From Zooshikella harenae (lineage in GTDB: Bacteria > Pseudomonadota > Gammaproteobacteria > Pseudomonadales > Zooshikellaceae), in NCBI RefSeq assembly GCF_018837975.1, contig NZ_JAGSOY010000015.1:1-64000 (forward strand): a DNA stretch of 64,000 nt. Direction: 5' to 3'. The translations under genes and the position numbers were made by a program. A model generated the notes under the pieces. The model was not told the DNA's origin, did not search any database, and saw nothing but the letters and a program-made list of their open reading frames with translations. This document shows positions 18,351-28,342 of this stretch, piece after piece (within the stretch, counting starts at the first letter, position 1; every line of letters begins with the position of its first letter).

Positions 18351-19088
18351 ATGATGGCAAGCCATGGTGTGACGGCTGAAAAAATAAAAATAACAATAGG
18401 CGAGTATTCTCCTTATCTGGCTGAAGAGTTAAAGTTTAATGGCGTTGCAGCCCATATTGTACAAGAGGCTTTTGCTCTGGTTGGTATAAATGTTGAGTAC
18501 GGTTTTTTCCCATGGGCTCGTAGTTATGAGTATGCAAAGTTTGGTCGCTGGGATGGCACGATTATTTGGGTATACACAGAAGAACGGGCTCGAGACTTTT
18601 ACTACAGTGATCCTATTATTGAGGGGCCAGCCGTTTTCTTTCATTTGACTTCAACCTCGTTTGAATAGCAAACAATGAAAGACTTAGAGGATATAACTAT
18701 TGGCGGTGTATTAGCGGCTTCGTATACCTGGTTTGATCAAGCGGTGAAAAATGGGGTTCATTTAAAAATGGAAAGAGTACCTTTGGATAAAATGAATTTT
18801 GATAAACTGCTTAATGAACGAATTCCTGTCACTACGATGGATCTTAACCTCGGTCTTTATCTTCTTAATATTCATTTCAATAAATTGGCACGAAATAAAA
18901 TAACTTATCATCCTAAAATAATTACCACTTATGTTTATCATATGCTGTTATCTAAAAAAAATAAGCAAAATATTCACAGGGTTAAAGTGTTTAATAAAGG
19001 ACTAAGTTTGCTACGGAAAAAGGGTAAAGTTGAACAGTTTATTTTAAAGTCTCACCAAGGAGATTATCTGCTAAAAGGTAAACAGTAG
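18351..19088 (+). pseudogene. Solute-binding protein family 3, broken by an amber codon
   Basis: The frame runs as MMASHGVTAEKIKITIGEY to HLTSTSFE, meets TAG at 18666-18668, and then continues in the same frame as QTMKDLEDITIGG to the end at 19088. In the intact paralogues the residue at this place is tryptophan (FDWK..., FTWE...), so a single TGG to TAG change explains the stop. The 5' end is also damaged: the ATG at 18351 is followed by only about nine residues before the mature sequence starts, so there is no usable signal peptide, and an in-frame TAG lies at 18336. Blocks such as FFPWARSYEYAKFGRWDGTIIW show membership in the same paralogue group as 13387 and 50610-53119. Confidence 0.85.
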
Positions 19089-19220
19089 ATTTTTAACTAT
19101 AGGTGTGCTGATTTGCTGTTTTGATTTGTCATCAGGTGTTCGTAAAGCAGGCTTAGAATAAAATAGCTGTGTTAAAGTAATCGACGAGCCAAGTAATTTA
19201 TCAGGGATGTTTTAGTAACC

Positions 19221-20775
19221 ATGACTAGTCAAACTATGGACGCAAAAATAAATATGGATGAAATTCATCAGGAAAATGAATTGTCTGAATTTAGAAGGTG
19301 TGCAGAAACTCATGAGGTGCTCAATCAGGCTACACCATTAGAAAGCTATAACGTTTATTCAGCTGACCCAACCTTAAAGCATTGGTTTTGTTTGTTTAGT
19401 CAATCATTAATAGCAAATAAAGATATCGATACTAATGAATCTATTTGTTTGGAATATGGTCGTGAGGTTGGCCAAAAACTACAACAAGCCGGTTTTTTGG
19501 CAAATAAATTTACGCCAGAGTTTCAATCTCATGACCGGTATGGGTATCGTGTCGATCAGGTTAATTACCATCCTGCGTATCATCAATTGATGACGACAGC
19601 TATAAAATATGGACATCATGTTTTACCTTGGCAATCCAGTTACCCAAACGCAAATTTAATTCGAGCCACAATAGCCTATTTACATAGCCAAGCTGACCCT
19701 GGCAGTGGCTGTCCTTTGACGATGACCTTTGCCTCCGTTCCTACGTTAAAAAAACAGCCTAATATTGCGGCTGAATGGTTACCTAAAGTATATGCACAAC
19801 AGTATGACCCTGATAACAAGCCTTATTTTATGAAAAAAGGGGTGACGATTGGCATGGCAATGACAGAAAAGCAAGGTGGTTCTGATGTGCGTGCTAATAC
19901 AACGATAGCAAAGCCATTAAATAAGGGAGGACCAGGTCAACCCTATGAGTTAGTAGGCCATAAGTGGTTTTGTTCTGCACCAATGAGTGATGCTTTTTTA
20001 GTATTAGCACAAAGTCAGCATGGATTATCATGTTTTTTATTACCGCGATGGCGTCCTGATGGCGAAAAAAATCAGTTTTATATTCAGCGACTCAAAAATA
20101 AAATGGGTAACGTATCCAATGCTTCTTCAGAAGTGGAGTTTCGTGGAGCTTTTGCCTGGATGATGGGTGAAGAGGGGCGAGGGGTAAATGCCATTATTGA
20201 TATGGTATCACTCACGCGTTTTGATTGCATTATGGGATCTGCTGCATTAATGCGACAGGGGCTGGCACAGGCTATTCACTATGCTCGACAACGTAAGGCA
20301 TGTACAGCATACTTATGAAACCATGGAATGTATTGGTGGTATGGGGATTGTCGAAGAAACCATTATGCCTCGACTGTATCGTGAAGCACCTGTAAATGCA
20401 ATTTGGGAAGGTTCTGGAAATATTCAATGTCTTGATATTTTACGTGCAATAAATAAACAACCTAAAGTACTTGATGTGTTTATGCATATTATTTCCCAAG
20501 CGAAAGGTTGTGACTTACGTTTTGATTTGATGTTAAAACGACTTAAGTCTCAACTAAAAGAAGCTCAACATTCTGAGTTTTGTGCGCGTAGTGTCGTAGA
20601 GCAAATGGCAATTTTACTGCAAGCGAGTTTGTTACTTCAGCATGGCAAAAGTTATGTTGCAGATGCATTTTTGAAAAGCAGGCTGACTGAAGGTCATCAT
20701 CAGTATGGGACATTACCTTATGGTGTCGAGGCTAAGCGAATTATCGAGAATGCTTTACATATAACTGCACTATAA
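19221..20775 (+). pseudogene. aidB: aidB-type acyl-CoA dehydrogenase with an internal deletion and frame change
   Basis: The first part (19221-20318) matches AidB from its start through THEVLNQATPLESYNVY, MTEKQGGSDVRANTT, GHKWFCSAPMSDAFLVLAQ, SNASSEVEF and LTRFDCIMGS, then breaks after HYARQRKA. The next frame (in use from about 20311 to 20775) resumes with YETMECIGGMGIVEE, PRLYREAPVNAIWEGSGNI and LDILRAINKQ. By comparison with remembered E. coli AidB, roughly 70 residues of the central helical domain are missing at the junction near 20300-20315. The missing part contributes to FAD binding and tetramer contacts, so neither fragment should be active. In E. coli AidB is a DNA-binding flavoprotein of the Ada response. 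Confidence 0.85.
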
Positions 20776-20868
20776 AAACATCCTTGAGTAATGCAAACTA
20801 TACTTCAGTCGCAATGCTAACTTTTGGAACAGTAAGTCTGCAGCTAAGTTATGTCAAGGAAGACGGTT

Positions 20869-22590
20869 ATGTTACATTTTTTTAGAAATCTTAAAATCTC
20901 CACCAAAATACTGTCACTGTCTACATTATTATTGCTTTTTGTGGTGAGTGTTGCTGGTTATAGCTTAAGGCAAATGATGATGTTATCCGATAAGTTGAAA
21001 GCGATTGCCAGAGAAGAAGTATCATTATTAGGGGCTGCGAATGACATTTCTTCTTCACAGCAGAAAAAAAATATTTACTTAGAGCGGGCGTTAAGGTTAA
21101 CGATAGAAAACAGAATGGTAACTTCCTTTGTTTTGGAGGAAGCACAAGGATCAACAGCATCACTGCAGCGTAATCAGCAATTAATCAAAAGTACAACGGT
21201 GGATATGGGAAAACGTCTGGCTGCAATTAACGCCATCATTGTTAAACTCCAGGAACAAAACTGGTCGACGCAGGTAGTACAAAATATTGAAAATATTCGT
21301 GAAGAGTTCGGTAAGTTAACACTGGAAGTAGCAGACTTTGATAAAAAAATACAAGTTTTTTTTGCTGATGGACAGACTTCAGAAGAAGTTCTGGAAGCAG
21401 AGATACATAAATTAGAGGGAACACAGGACATTATTGATAAGCATATTTTGGGATTGATGGATGGTGTTGAACGCTTAGCACTTGAGATTATTCGCGAGTC
21501 AGAACAAATTGAAACAAATGCGATAATACGTGCTGTCTTTTTTTCAGCGCTTGCTGTGTTGATTGGAACAGTTTTAGCCTTTTTTATCGCACAGAATATC
21601 CGACAGAATTTAAATCGTGCTATTAAAACTGCACAACAATTGGGCGCAGGTAATTTAACAGTATCCGTTGCCAGTAGGGAGCAACAGGACGAAGTAGGTC
21701 AATTATTGAGAGAGCTTGAGTTAATGAGCCAGCATTTTCGTAAGGTGCTTGGTAAAGTGACTGAGTCATCCATGCATATTGCCCAGTTGTCAGCTACTTT
21801 GTCCAGCAATACCTCTGACACAGCAAAGGATACTGAGGCGCAACAGAGTGGCATTGAGCAAATTGCTTCATCCATTACAGAAATGGTGAGTTCTATTCAG
21901 GAAGTATCGAAAAACGCCCATGTGGCTGCTGAGTCTACTCAGCAGGCTGATCAACAGGCAACAGAAGGGCATGATATTGTTTCTGGTGTCACTGGGTCGA
22001 TTTCCACTCTGGTTACCAGTGTGGAAAATACCAGTGAAGTGATAAAACAATTAGCTAAAGAAACGGCCAATGTCGAATCAATTTTAGACGTCATTGGCAG
22101 TATTGCTGAACAAACAAATTTGTTAGCTCTAAATGCTGCAATTGAAGCGGCTCGGGCAGGTGAACAAGGTAAGGGGTTTGCTGTGGTTGCAGATGAGGTG
22201 AGAGGCTTAGCATTAAGAACGCATGAGTCTACGCAACAAATCCAGACCCTGATTCGCAACCTTCAACAACAAGCTACCAACTCGGTGAGTAAAATGGATG
22301 AAGGATGTTCCTATGCTGCTGAAACTGTACAACGTGCGACAAAAGCAGAAGAGTCTCTGAACAATATAGCCAATGCAGTGAATACGATTAATAGTATGAA
22401 TATGCAGATTGCCAGTGCGGCGGAAGAACAGAGCAGTGTTGCAGAGTTAATTAACCAATCAATTGAAGATATTAGTCATAAAACACAACTCAATGCTGAC
22501 CGGACGCATCAAATTTCAAAAGAAAGTCATGACCTTTCTTCGTTAGCAGAGACATTACAGTCAGTGGTTAAACAATTTAAAACAAGCTAG
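20869..22590 (+). CDS. Methyl-accepting chemotaxis protein
   Basis: A transmembrane chemoreceptor of about 573 residues. The ATG at 20869 ([11 protein letters not shown]) is preferred to that at 20851 because AGGA lies 8 nt before it. TM1 at about 11-32 ([18 protein letters not shown]) is followed by a mostly helical periplasmic part of about 185 residues without PAS or Cache signatures, which resembles a four-helix-bundle sensor. TM2 ([18 protein letters not shown]) is followed by HAMP, and then a long cytoplasmic coiled coil. The signalling hairpin tip is clear: [29 protein letters not shown] and [10 protein letters not shown]. No cheR/cheB tail pentapeptide is seen. The ligand is unknown. 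Confidence 0.93.
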   Translation: MLHFFRNLKISTKILSLSTLLLLFVVSVAGYSLRQMMMLSDKLKAIAREEVSLLGAANDISSSQQKKNIYLERALRLTIENRMVTSFVLEEAQGSTASLQRNQQLIKSTTVDMGKRLAAINAIIVKLQEQNWSTQVVQNIENIREEFGKLTLEVADFDKKIQVFFADGQTSEEVLEAEIHKLEGTQDIIDKHILGLMDGVERLALEIIRESEQIETNAIIRAVFFSALAVLIGTVLAFFIAQNIRQNLNRAIKTAQQLGAGNLTVSVASREQQDEVGQLLRELELMSQHFRKVLGKVTESSMHIAQLSATLSSNTSDTAKDTEAQQSGIEQIASSITEMVSSIQEVSKNAHVAAESTQQADQQATEGHDIVSGVTGSISTLVTSVENTSEVIKQLAKETANVESILDVIGSIAEQTNLLALNAAIEAARAGEQGKGFAVVADEVRGLALRTHESTQQIQTLIRNLQQQATNSVSKMDEGCSYAAETVQRATKAEESLNNIANAVNTINSMNMQIASAAEEQSSVAELINQSIEDISHKTQLNADRTHQISKESHDLSSLAETLQSVVKQFKTS

Positions 22591-22660
22591 ATGCTTGTCG
22601 TTGATGGTGTTTGGTGTGAGCGCGGCAACAACGACAATCCCTGTCTATCCGATAAAAAAA

Positions 22661-23905
22661 TTATGTGGCTAAAGCACGTTTCTCTGTTTGCTGTTGTTTT
22701 CGCAATGTTAATGATCGATGTAGGCGACTGACTTGCCAAGGTAGCATAATTGTCAATATAACACTAAGCCATGCGACACTTGTCATATGTTCTAATGCCC
22801 CCGTTTCATTGGTGGTTAAAATAAGCGTCGAAATGGCAACCGCAAAGCCACTCACTAAATGGCGCACTGCTGATTGTGTAGCCATATAGCCTGCTCTTTG
22901 TTGGGGCGCAGGTATTCGGCTATTCGTTGTTTGTACAGCAACATTACGCATCGCATTACACGCCATAAAACCAGCAAAGGTTACTATGACAGGCCAAAGT
23001 GCTGGAGGCATAAATCCAGTGAAGATTATGGTTAAAGAACCGGCTGCGGCCAGCCAGGTTATGGACACAGGTCCCAAGCGATCTACTAAACGACCAGTGA
23101 CGTGCATAATGATATAGGTGGCAAGGCCTCCAATCATATATAAGGTTCCAATTTCTTCTCGAGGATAGCCCAGGTTGAATTGTATATAAGGAGAAAGGTG
23201 AGGTATAAATAGAAAGCTGGCAAAAATAGCGGTTCCTGTAATGCTCAACCCTTGTCTCATTATTGGGTCTGTTAAGGCTGTGGTCATTTTAAAAGGTGGT
23301 GTTTTCCGGGCTGCAGCCAAGTGTGCACTTTGTGGTGGCAATATCCAGAAAATGAGAATCATCACAAAAAGTGTACTGACACTGACCAAATAGAAGGGCG
23401 CTTGCCAGTTAAACCAGTGAGCCATCTCCAGGCCTAATGGTACGCCAATAACGGCTGCTGTAGGAAATGCACTCATGAGTAGGGCCATTGCTTTACCACG
23501 GCGTTCATCTGGAACATGATCAATAACAATGGCCATTGCCAGGGAAGCCGCAGGTCCTCCAAATAAGCCAGCAGCAACACGTGCGGCAATGAGGGAGTAA
23601 AACCCTGTGGCTAGAGTGGCTAAAAAGGTGCTGATGGCAAGTCCTGCTAAGCAGCATAAAAGGGCTAAGCGGCGGTCCACTCGGTCAAGACGATTGGCTA
23701 AAAGCAGTGCCATACAGGCTGCGGCAAACGTATACACACCACCAATAAATCCTGCCTCATGAACAGGGATAGACAGTGCCTTGGCAAAGTCTGGACCTAA
23801 AGGCATGACCATCATGTAATCTACCATATTAATAAATTGCACAAGCACCATCAGCAAGATGATAACTTGCTCGGAAGGCGCGTTTAAAGACGCTTTAATA
23901 TCCAT
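22661..23905 (-). CDS. MFS transporter (DHA1-like), probable siderophore exporter
   Basis: 414 residues, about 12 hydrophobic segments. MFS signatures: the motif-A-like loop ANRLDRVDRRLALL between TM2 and TM3, a second copy TGRLVDRLGPVSI in the second half, and RVAAGLFGGPAASLAMAIV in TM4-5. It is divergent from entC across a 342-bp region with a perfect Fur box, so it is likely iron-repressed and likely exports the siderophore, the role EntS plays in E. coli. It does not look like a close EntS orthologue. The substrate is inferred from location only. Confidence 0.75.
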   Translation of the reverse strand: MDIKASLNAPSEQVIILLMVLVQFINMVDYMMVMPLGPDFAKALSIPVHEAGFIGGVYTFAAACMALLLANRLDRVDRRLALLCCLAGLAISTFLATLATGFYSLIAARVAAGLFGGPAASLAMAIVIDHVPDERRGKAMALLMSAFPTAAVIGVPLGLEMAHWFNWQAPFYLVSVSTLFVMILIFWILPPQSAHLAAARKTPPFKMTTALTDPIMRQGLSITGTAIFASFLFIPHLSPYIQFNLGYPREEIGTLYMIGGLATYIIMHVTGRLVDRLGPVSITWLAAAGSLTIIFTGFMPPALWPVIVTFAGFMACNAMRNVAVQTTNSRIPAPQQRAGYMATQSAVRHLVSGFAVAISTLILTTNETGALEHMTSVAWLSVILTIMLPWQVSRLHRSLTLRKQQQTEKRALAT

Positions 23906-24085
23906 TAACTACCTGCTAATTGTTGTATACCTTAAAGAGAAATGGGTAAATACTGCTCTCTTACTACATTAGTGTAAGCACAGTTTACGCAAAGTAAGCT
24001 TTGTTTCATTTCCAGGCTTGGTCATTTGATCTTTTTCTAATTGTAAACATTGTGCTCTTAAGTGAGATTATTTGACGTCACTGAT

Positions 24086-24097
24086 GGTGATATCACC
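24086..24097. promoter_or_regulatory. Palindrome in the MFS/entC control region
   Basis: GGTGATATCACC is a perfect 12-bp palindrome, with another perfect palindrome, TGACGTCA, just upstream at 24073-24080. Both lie between two divergent genes, beside the Fur box. They could be operators for another regulator; this is only suggestive. Confidence 0.35.
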
Positions 24098-24137
24098 TAT
24101 CAAGACAAAAGAGGACAGTTTAGTCGTAAAATTTTAT

Positions 24138-24152
24138 TGATAATCATTATCA
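24138..24152. promoter_or_regulatory. Fur box (7-1-7 palindrome)
   Basis: TGATAATCATTATCA is a perfect 7-1-7 inverted repeat identical to the core of the gammaproteobacterial Fur consensus, extended on the right by TTTGCAATAAT. It lies 96 bp before entC and 233 bp before the divergent MFS gene, so iron-replete Fur should shut both directions. Confidence 0.9.
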
Positions 24153-24247
24153 TTTGCAATAATATTCATAACACACACTGTAGTGTGCCCCCTCAGCGCT
24201 AGACGGGATAAATAAGACAGATCGTCGTTGTATGCTACGAGGTTTCC

Positions 24248-25483
24248 ATGAATGAGAGTAAATGTTCCACAATAACTGGGGCTGATTTGATTGCACAGTT
24301 TCATCAGCAACAAACCCCATTTTTCTTTACTACGGCTAATTATTCGCTGTTAACGTCGGGTAGCCAGGCTACTGTAAATTTAGCATTAAATGATCACACA
24401 GTGCTTTCAACCATACAGGGGGTATTGGCGGATGCACAAGCGCGTGGTAATGAAAACCCACTCATTGTGGGTGCTATTCCCTTTGCAGTGGATGCCCCCA
24501 TGCACTTGTGGGTGCCGACAACGGTGAACTGGGGTAAGCCTTTACCCGTAGCACAAAAAAATACAGCAAGTGATGTTGAGCTAAACAATAATATTTCTAG
24601 TGAAAATAGTAATAATTATGCAATTCAGCATATGCCTTTGCCAGAAATGTATATGCAGGGTGTTGAAAATGCATTACAACGTTTTAAGCAATCTGATTTA
24701 AGTAAAGTGGTATTATCGCGTGCACTGGATATCACATTACCTCAGCAATTAGATATGCCTCACTTGTTGTCTAAGCTGGCGCAACATAATCGTGCGGGAT
24801 ATACCTTTGCAGTTTCTTTACCTGCTGATTTGCAACATAGTGAACATTGTAAAACGCTGGTGGGTGCCAGTCCTGAATTGCTGATTAATAAACAAGGTGC
24901 CACTATTCGAAGCAATCCTCTTGCCGGCTCAGCGGCGCGTAGTGCAGATAAAAATGAAGATCAACAGCGTGCTAATGCTTTATTGCAATCGACTAAAGAT
25001 CAACATGAACATGCATTGGTGATTCAGTCAGTGAATTCAGCAATTGCACCATTTTGTAAACATCTTTCAGTACCTGAACAACCTTCACTGATTCATACAG
25101 AAACACTTTGGCATTTATCGACCGATATTTATGGTGAGCTTGATAATCCTGCAACAACGGTTTTAGAGCTGGCCTCAGCGCTTCATCCGACACCTGCTGT
25201 ATGTGGATTTCCTGAGAATCATGCTCGGGATGCGATTGCTGAAATTGAACCTTTTGATCGAGGTTTTTTTACTGGCATGGTGGGCTGGATGGATAGCCAG
25301 GGCAATGGTGAGTGGGTCGTGACTATTCGTTGTGCCGAGGTAGATGCTTTACGTTTACGTTTATTTGCAGGTGCTGGTGTTGTTTCAGGCTCAATTCCAC
25401 AACATGAATTAAAGGAAACTGCAACCAAATTTAAAACCATGCTTAATGCTGTGGGGTTGAATCATGTGGCAGAGGTTGCTTGA
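24248..25483 (+). CDS. entC: Isochorismate synthase
   Basis: Converts chorismate to isochorismate, the first step of 2,3-dihydroxybenzoate synthesis. 411 residues, normal for the family. The chorismate-binding fold shows [65 protein letters not shown] and [11 protein letters not shown], which include the Mg and chorismate-binding residues. The ATG has GAGG 6 nt upstream. It is the first gene of the Fur-controlled operon and its stop overlaps the entE start (TGATG). Confidence 0.95.
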   Translation: MNESKCSTITGADLIAQFHQQQTPFFFTTANYSLLTSGSQATVNLALNDHTVLSTIQGVLADAQARGNENPLIVGAIPFAVDAPMHLWVPTTVNWGKPLPVAQKNTASDVELNNNISSENSNNYAIQHMPLPEMYMQGVENALQRFKQSDLSKVVLSRALDITLPQQLDMPHLLSKLAQHNRAGYTFAVSLPADLQHSEHCKTLVGASPELLINKQGATIRSNPLAGSAARSADKNEDQQRANALLQSTKDQHEHALVIQSVNSAIAPFCKHLSVPEQPSLIHTETLWHLSTDIYGELDNPATTVLELASALHPTPAVCGFPENHARDAIAEIEPFDRGFFTGMVGWMDSQGNGEWVVTIRCAEVDALRLRLFAGAGVVSGSIPQHELKETATKFKTMLNAVGLNHVAEVA

Positions 25484-27225
25484 TGAGCACTGTTGATTTA
25501 ATAGAGGCAAAAGCCTCTGTTGTAAAAAGCTCAAATAATTTAATGCAAGACAATGGTAATACACATATGGATAGGCGTTTGAAAGTGGTACCTGATTGGT
25601 CGCCAGAGGTTGCCGATCATTATCGCCAAGCGGGATATTGGCAAGGAATTACCTTTGGGCAGTTATTACGTGAGCGTGCACAGCATCAGGGAAATCAGCT
25701 AGCGGTTATTGATGTAAACCATCGCTGGACGTATCAACAATTGGATCAATTAGCTGATCAATTAACGGCAGGACTTATAGAGCTTGGTATTGAAGCGGGT
25801 GATCGTGTCGTTGTCCAACTGCCAAATCAGGCTGAATTTTTTGTTATTTGTTTTGCCTTATTTCGCTTGGGTGCCTGGCCAATTATGGCATTACCAGGAC
25901 ATCGCCAGGCGGAAATCAGTTATTTTTGTGAATTTTCTCAAGCTAAAGCTTATTTTATTGCCGATAAAGGCGTTGGTTTTGACTACCGTGCATTAGCCAG
26001 AAAGGTGATGGCAAAAACAACAACAGTTAATCATGTTATTGTTGTGGGTGAGGCAGAAGAATTTTTATCATTTAATGATTTATTAAATACCGGAAATGTA
26101 GCGGCTGTCCATTCTTTACCAGAACCTGATCCCAGCTCTCCTGCATTATTGCAATTATCTGGTGGCACAACAGGTGCACCAAAATTAATACCTCGAACTC
26201 ATGATGATTATATTTATAGTTTAAAGGCCAGTGTTGATGTATGTCGACTGACTTCCCGTAGTAAATATTTATGCGTGTTGCCCGTTGCCCATAATTTCCC
26301 CTTATCATCGCCTGGAACATTGGGCACACTTTATGCCGGGGGAACCGTGATTTTAGCGGTAGACACACAGCCCGATCACTGTTGGCGATGGATAGCGCAA
26401 GAGCAAGTGACTATGACAGCCTTAGTGCCACCTTTAGTGAATGTATGGTTACACGCAAGACAACAACTGTCGTGGGATATCAGTTGTCTTGAGGTTTTAC
26501 AAGTGGGTGGTGCTCGATTAAGTCCAGAAGTAGCCAAACAGATACAGCCTGTCTTGGGCTGTAAATTACAGCAAGTATTTGGTATGGCAGAAGGTTTAGT
26601 AAATTATACCCGTTTGGATGATAGTGATGAGGTCATTATTCATACACAAGGTAAGCCGATGTCATTAGCCGATGAAATTCGTATTGTGGATGACAATGAC
26701 GAAGTGTTACCCACTGGCACCGTGGGGCATTTACAAACACGAGGCCCCTATACCATTCAAGGATATTTTAAGGCACCAGAGCATAACCAAAAAGCATTTA
26801 CTAATGATGGTTATTATCGAACAGGAGATCGTGTTCGGTTAACTGAGCAAGGTTATCTGGTGGTTGAAGGGCGTGCCAAAGACCAAATTAACCGCGGTGG
26901 GGAAAAAGTTGCTGCCGAAGAGATTGAAAATTATTTAATTACACATCCCTCTGTGCAAGATGCTGCGTTAGTTGCAGTGGCTGATGATGTACTGGGAGAA
27001 GCAAGTTGCGCATTTATTGTTGCGTTAGAGGCAACGGATGATCATCAATCGATAGCGCCACCGAAAAAAATTGAATTAAAACGTTTTTTATTGGCGCAAG
27101 GTGTTGCTAATTACAAAATTCCTGACCGGTTTGTGTTTATCAAACAATTTCCTAAGACGCCTGTAGGCAAAGTAAACAAAAAGCAGTTGCGAGCATTGGT
27201 TGAAAACGAAACGACGCCTGTGTGA
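25483..27225 (+). CDS. entE: 2,3-dihydroxybenzoate-AMP ligase
   Basis: Activates DHB with ATP and loads it on the aryl carrier domain of EntB. About 580 residues, some 30-40 longer than E. coli EntE because of an N-terminal extension before VVPDWSPEVADHYRQAGYW; a later start at the internal Met of the MDRRLK segment is possible. ANL-superfamily motifs: LQLSGGTTGAPKLIPR (P-loop), VAHNFPLSSPG (aryl-acid pocket region with the Asn typical of DHB ligases), FGMAEGLVNYTR, YYRTGDRVR, GRAKDQINRGGEKVAAEEIE and the C-terminal catalytic lysine in PKTPVGKVNKK. Overlaps entC by one base. Confidence 0.95.
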   Translation: MSTVDLIEAKASVVKSSNNLMQDNGNTHMDRRLKVVPDWSPEVADHYRQAGYWQGITFGQLLRERAQHQGNQLAVIDVNHRWTYQQLDQLADQLTAGLIELGIEAGDRVVVQLPNQAEFFVICFALFRLGAWPIMALPGHRQAEISYFCEFSQAKAYFIADKGVGFDYRALARKVMAKTTTVNHVIVVGEAEEFLSFNDLLNTGNVAAVHSLPEPDPSSPALLQLSGGTTGAPKLIPRTHDDYIYSLKASVDVCRLTSRSKYLCVLPVAHNFPLSSPGTLGTLYAGGTVILAVDTQPDHCWRWIAQEQVTMTALVPPLVNVWLHARQQLSWDISCLEVLQVGGARLSPEVAKQIQPVLGCKLQQVFGMAEGLVNYTRLDDSDEVIIHTQGKPMSLADEIRIVDDNDEVLPTGTVGHLQTRGPYTIQGYFKAPEHNQKAFTNDGYYRTGDRVRLTEQGYLVVEGRAKDQINRGGEKVAAEEIENYLITHPSVQDAALVAVADDVLGEASCAFIVALEATDDHQSIAPPKKIELKRFLLAQGVANYKIPDRFVFIKQFPKTPVGKVNKKQLRALVENETTPV

Positions 27226-27332
27226 TCGAAATAAAGTCTATTCTCTGTTTTTACAGATTATTTATTTTCTTTTTTTAGTGAAAAATTATTTATACCTCAT
27301 AATGAGGGGTATAGCGTTGGAGGCTGGCTATT

Positions 27333-28334
27333 GTGACTATTCCACGAATTAATAGTTATGAAATTCCATCACAAGACTGTTTTAATGCAAATAAAGTGAA
27401 ATGGTCTGTTGACCCAAAGCGTGCAGTGTTGCTTGTACACGATATGCAGCAATATTTTCTCGATTTTTATGGTGAAAACTCATCATTGATTGCCACGGTG
27501 ATTGAGCATGTTCAACATATTAAACAACAATTAAAAGCACTGGGAGTGCCGGTCTACTATTCAGCACAACCCGGTAACCAAACACCACAACAGCGTGCTT
27601 TATTGCAGGATTTTTGGGGTAAAGGTTTAGCGGATGATCCAAATCAAACAGCGATTATTAGCGAGCTAGCGCCAGAGGTTGATGATCAAATTCTAACAAA
27701 ATGGCGGTACAGTGCATTTCAGCGAACTGATTTACTGCAACAAATGCGTGATCAAGAGCGGGATCAACTTATTATCTGTGGTGTATATGCTCATATTGGT
27801 TGTCAATTAACAGCCGCAGATGCCTTTATGAATGATATTCAGGCATTTTTTGTGACAGATGCTATCGCAGATTTTTCTTATGATGAACATCTTAATGCTG
27901 TTAATTATGTTGCGCAGCGTTGTGGTTACACTCTATCCACGGCTTCTTTGCTGGATAGTTTAGTTGAAAATAATATTGATCATACGACAGATGATGCGCA
28001 TAATGCGCGATTACATAACGTAAGTACTTCAGTATACAGCGTCCAGCAAGAAAATATTGAAAGCAAAAGTGCAAAAATAATTCAGCAAAAAACACCTGTA
28101 AAAACAATGGATAATTGGCAACAGCAAGTTGCTAAATGGTTAGACGTTGAGCTGGATGAGCTGGCACCTGACGATAATTTAATTGAATTGGGCTTGGACT
28201 CCATACGGGTAATGAGTTTGTTAGAACAGTGGCAACAACAAGGCGTAAAAACCACGTTACTTGATCTTGCAGAAAACCCTACCTTGTCTGGTTGGGAGCA
28301 GTTAGTTACAGCTTCACAAGCAGTATCTGTGTGA
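27333..28334 (+). CDS. entB: Isochorismatase with C-terminal aryl carrier domain
   Basis: Hydrolyses isochorismate to 2,3-dihydro-DHB and carries activated DHB for EntF. 333 residues, longer than E. coli EntB (285) because of a polar linker at about 212-260. The isochorismatase domain has VLLVHDMQQYFLDFY, LTKWRYSAFQRTDL and LIICGVYAHIGCQLTAADAF. The carrier domain ends with DNLIELGLDSIRVMSLLEQW, whose serine receives phosphopantetheine. The start is GTG, with GGAGG about 9 nt upstream. 107 bp separate it from entE; this spacer includes an imperfect palindrome around 27292-27314. Only 8 bp separate it from entF. Confidence 0.95.
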   Translation: MTIPRINSYEIPSQDCFNANKVKWSVDPKRAVLLVHDMQQYFLDFYGENSSLIATVIEHVQHIKQQLKALGVPVYYSAQPGNQTPQQRALLQDFWGKGLADDPNQTAIISELAPEVDDQILTKWRYSAFQRTDLLQQMRDQERDQLIICGVYAHIGCQLTAADAFMNDIQAFFVTDAIADFSYDEHLNAVNYVAQRCGYTLSTASLLDSLVENNIDHTTDDAHNARLHNVSTSVYSVQQENIESKSAKIIQQKTPVKTMDNWQQQVAKWLDVELDELAPDDNLIELGLDSIRVMSLLEQWQQQGVKTTLLDLAENPTLSGWEQLVTASQAVSV

Positions 28335-28342
28335 GGTAAAAG

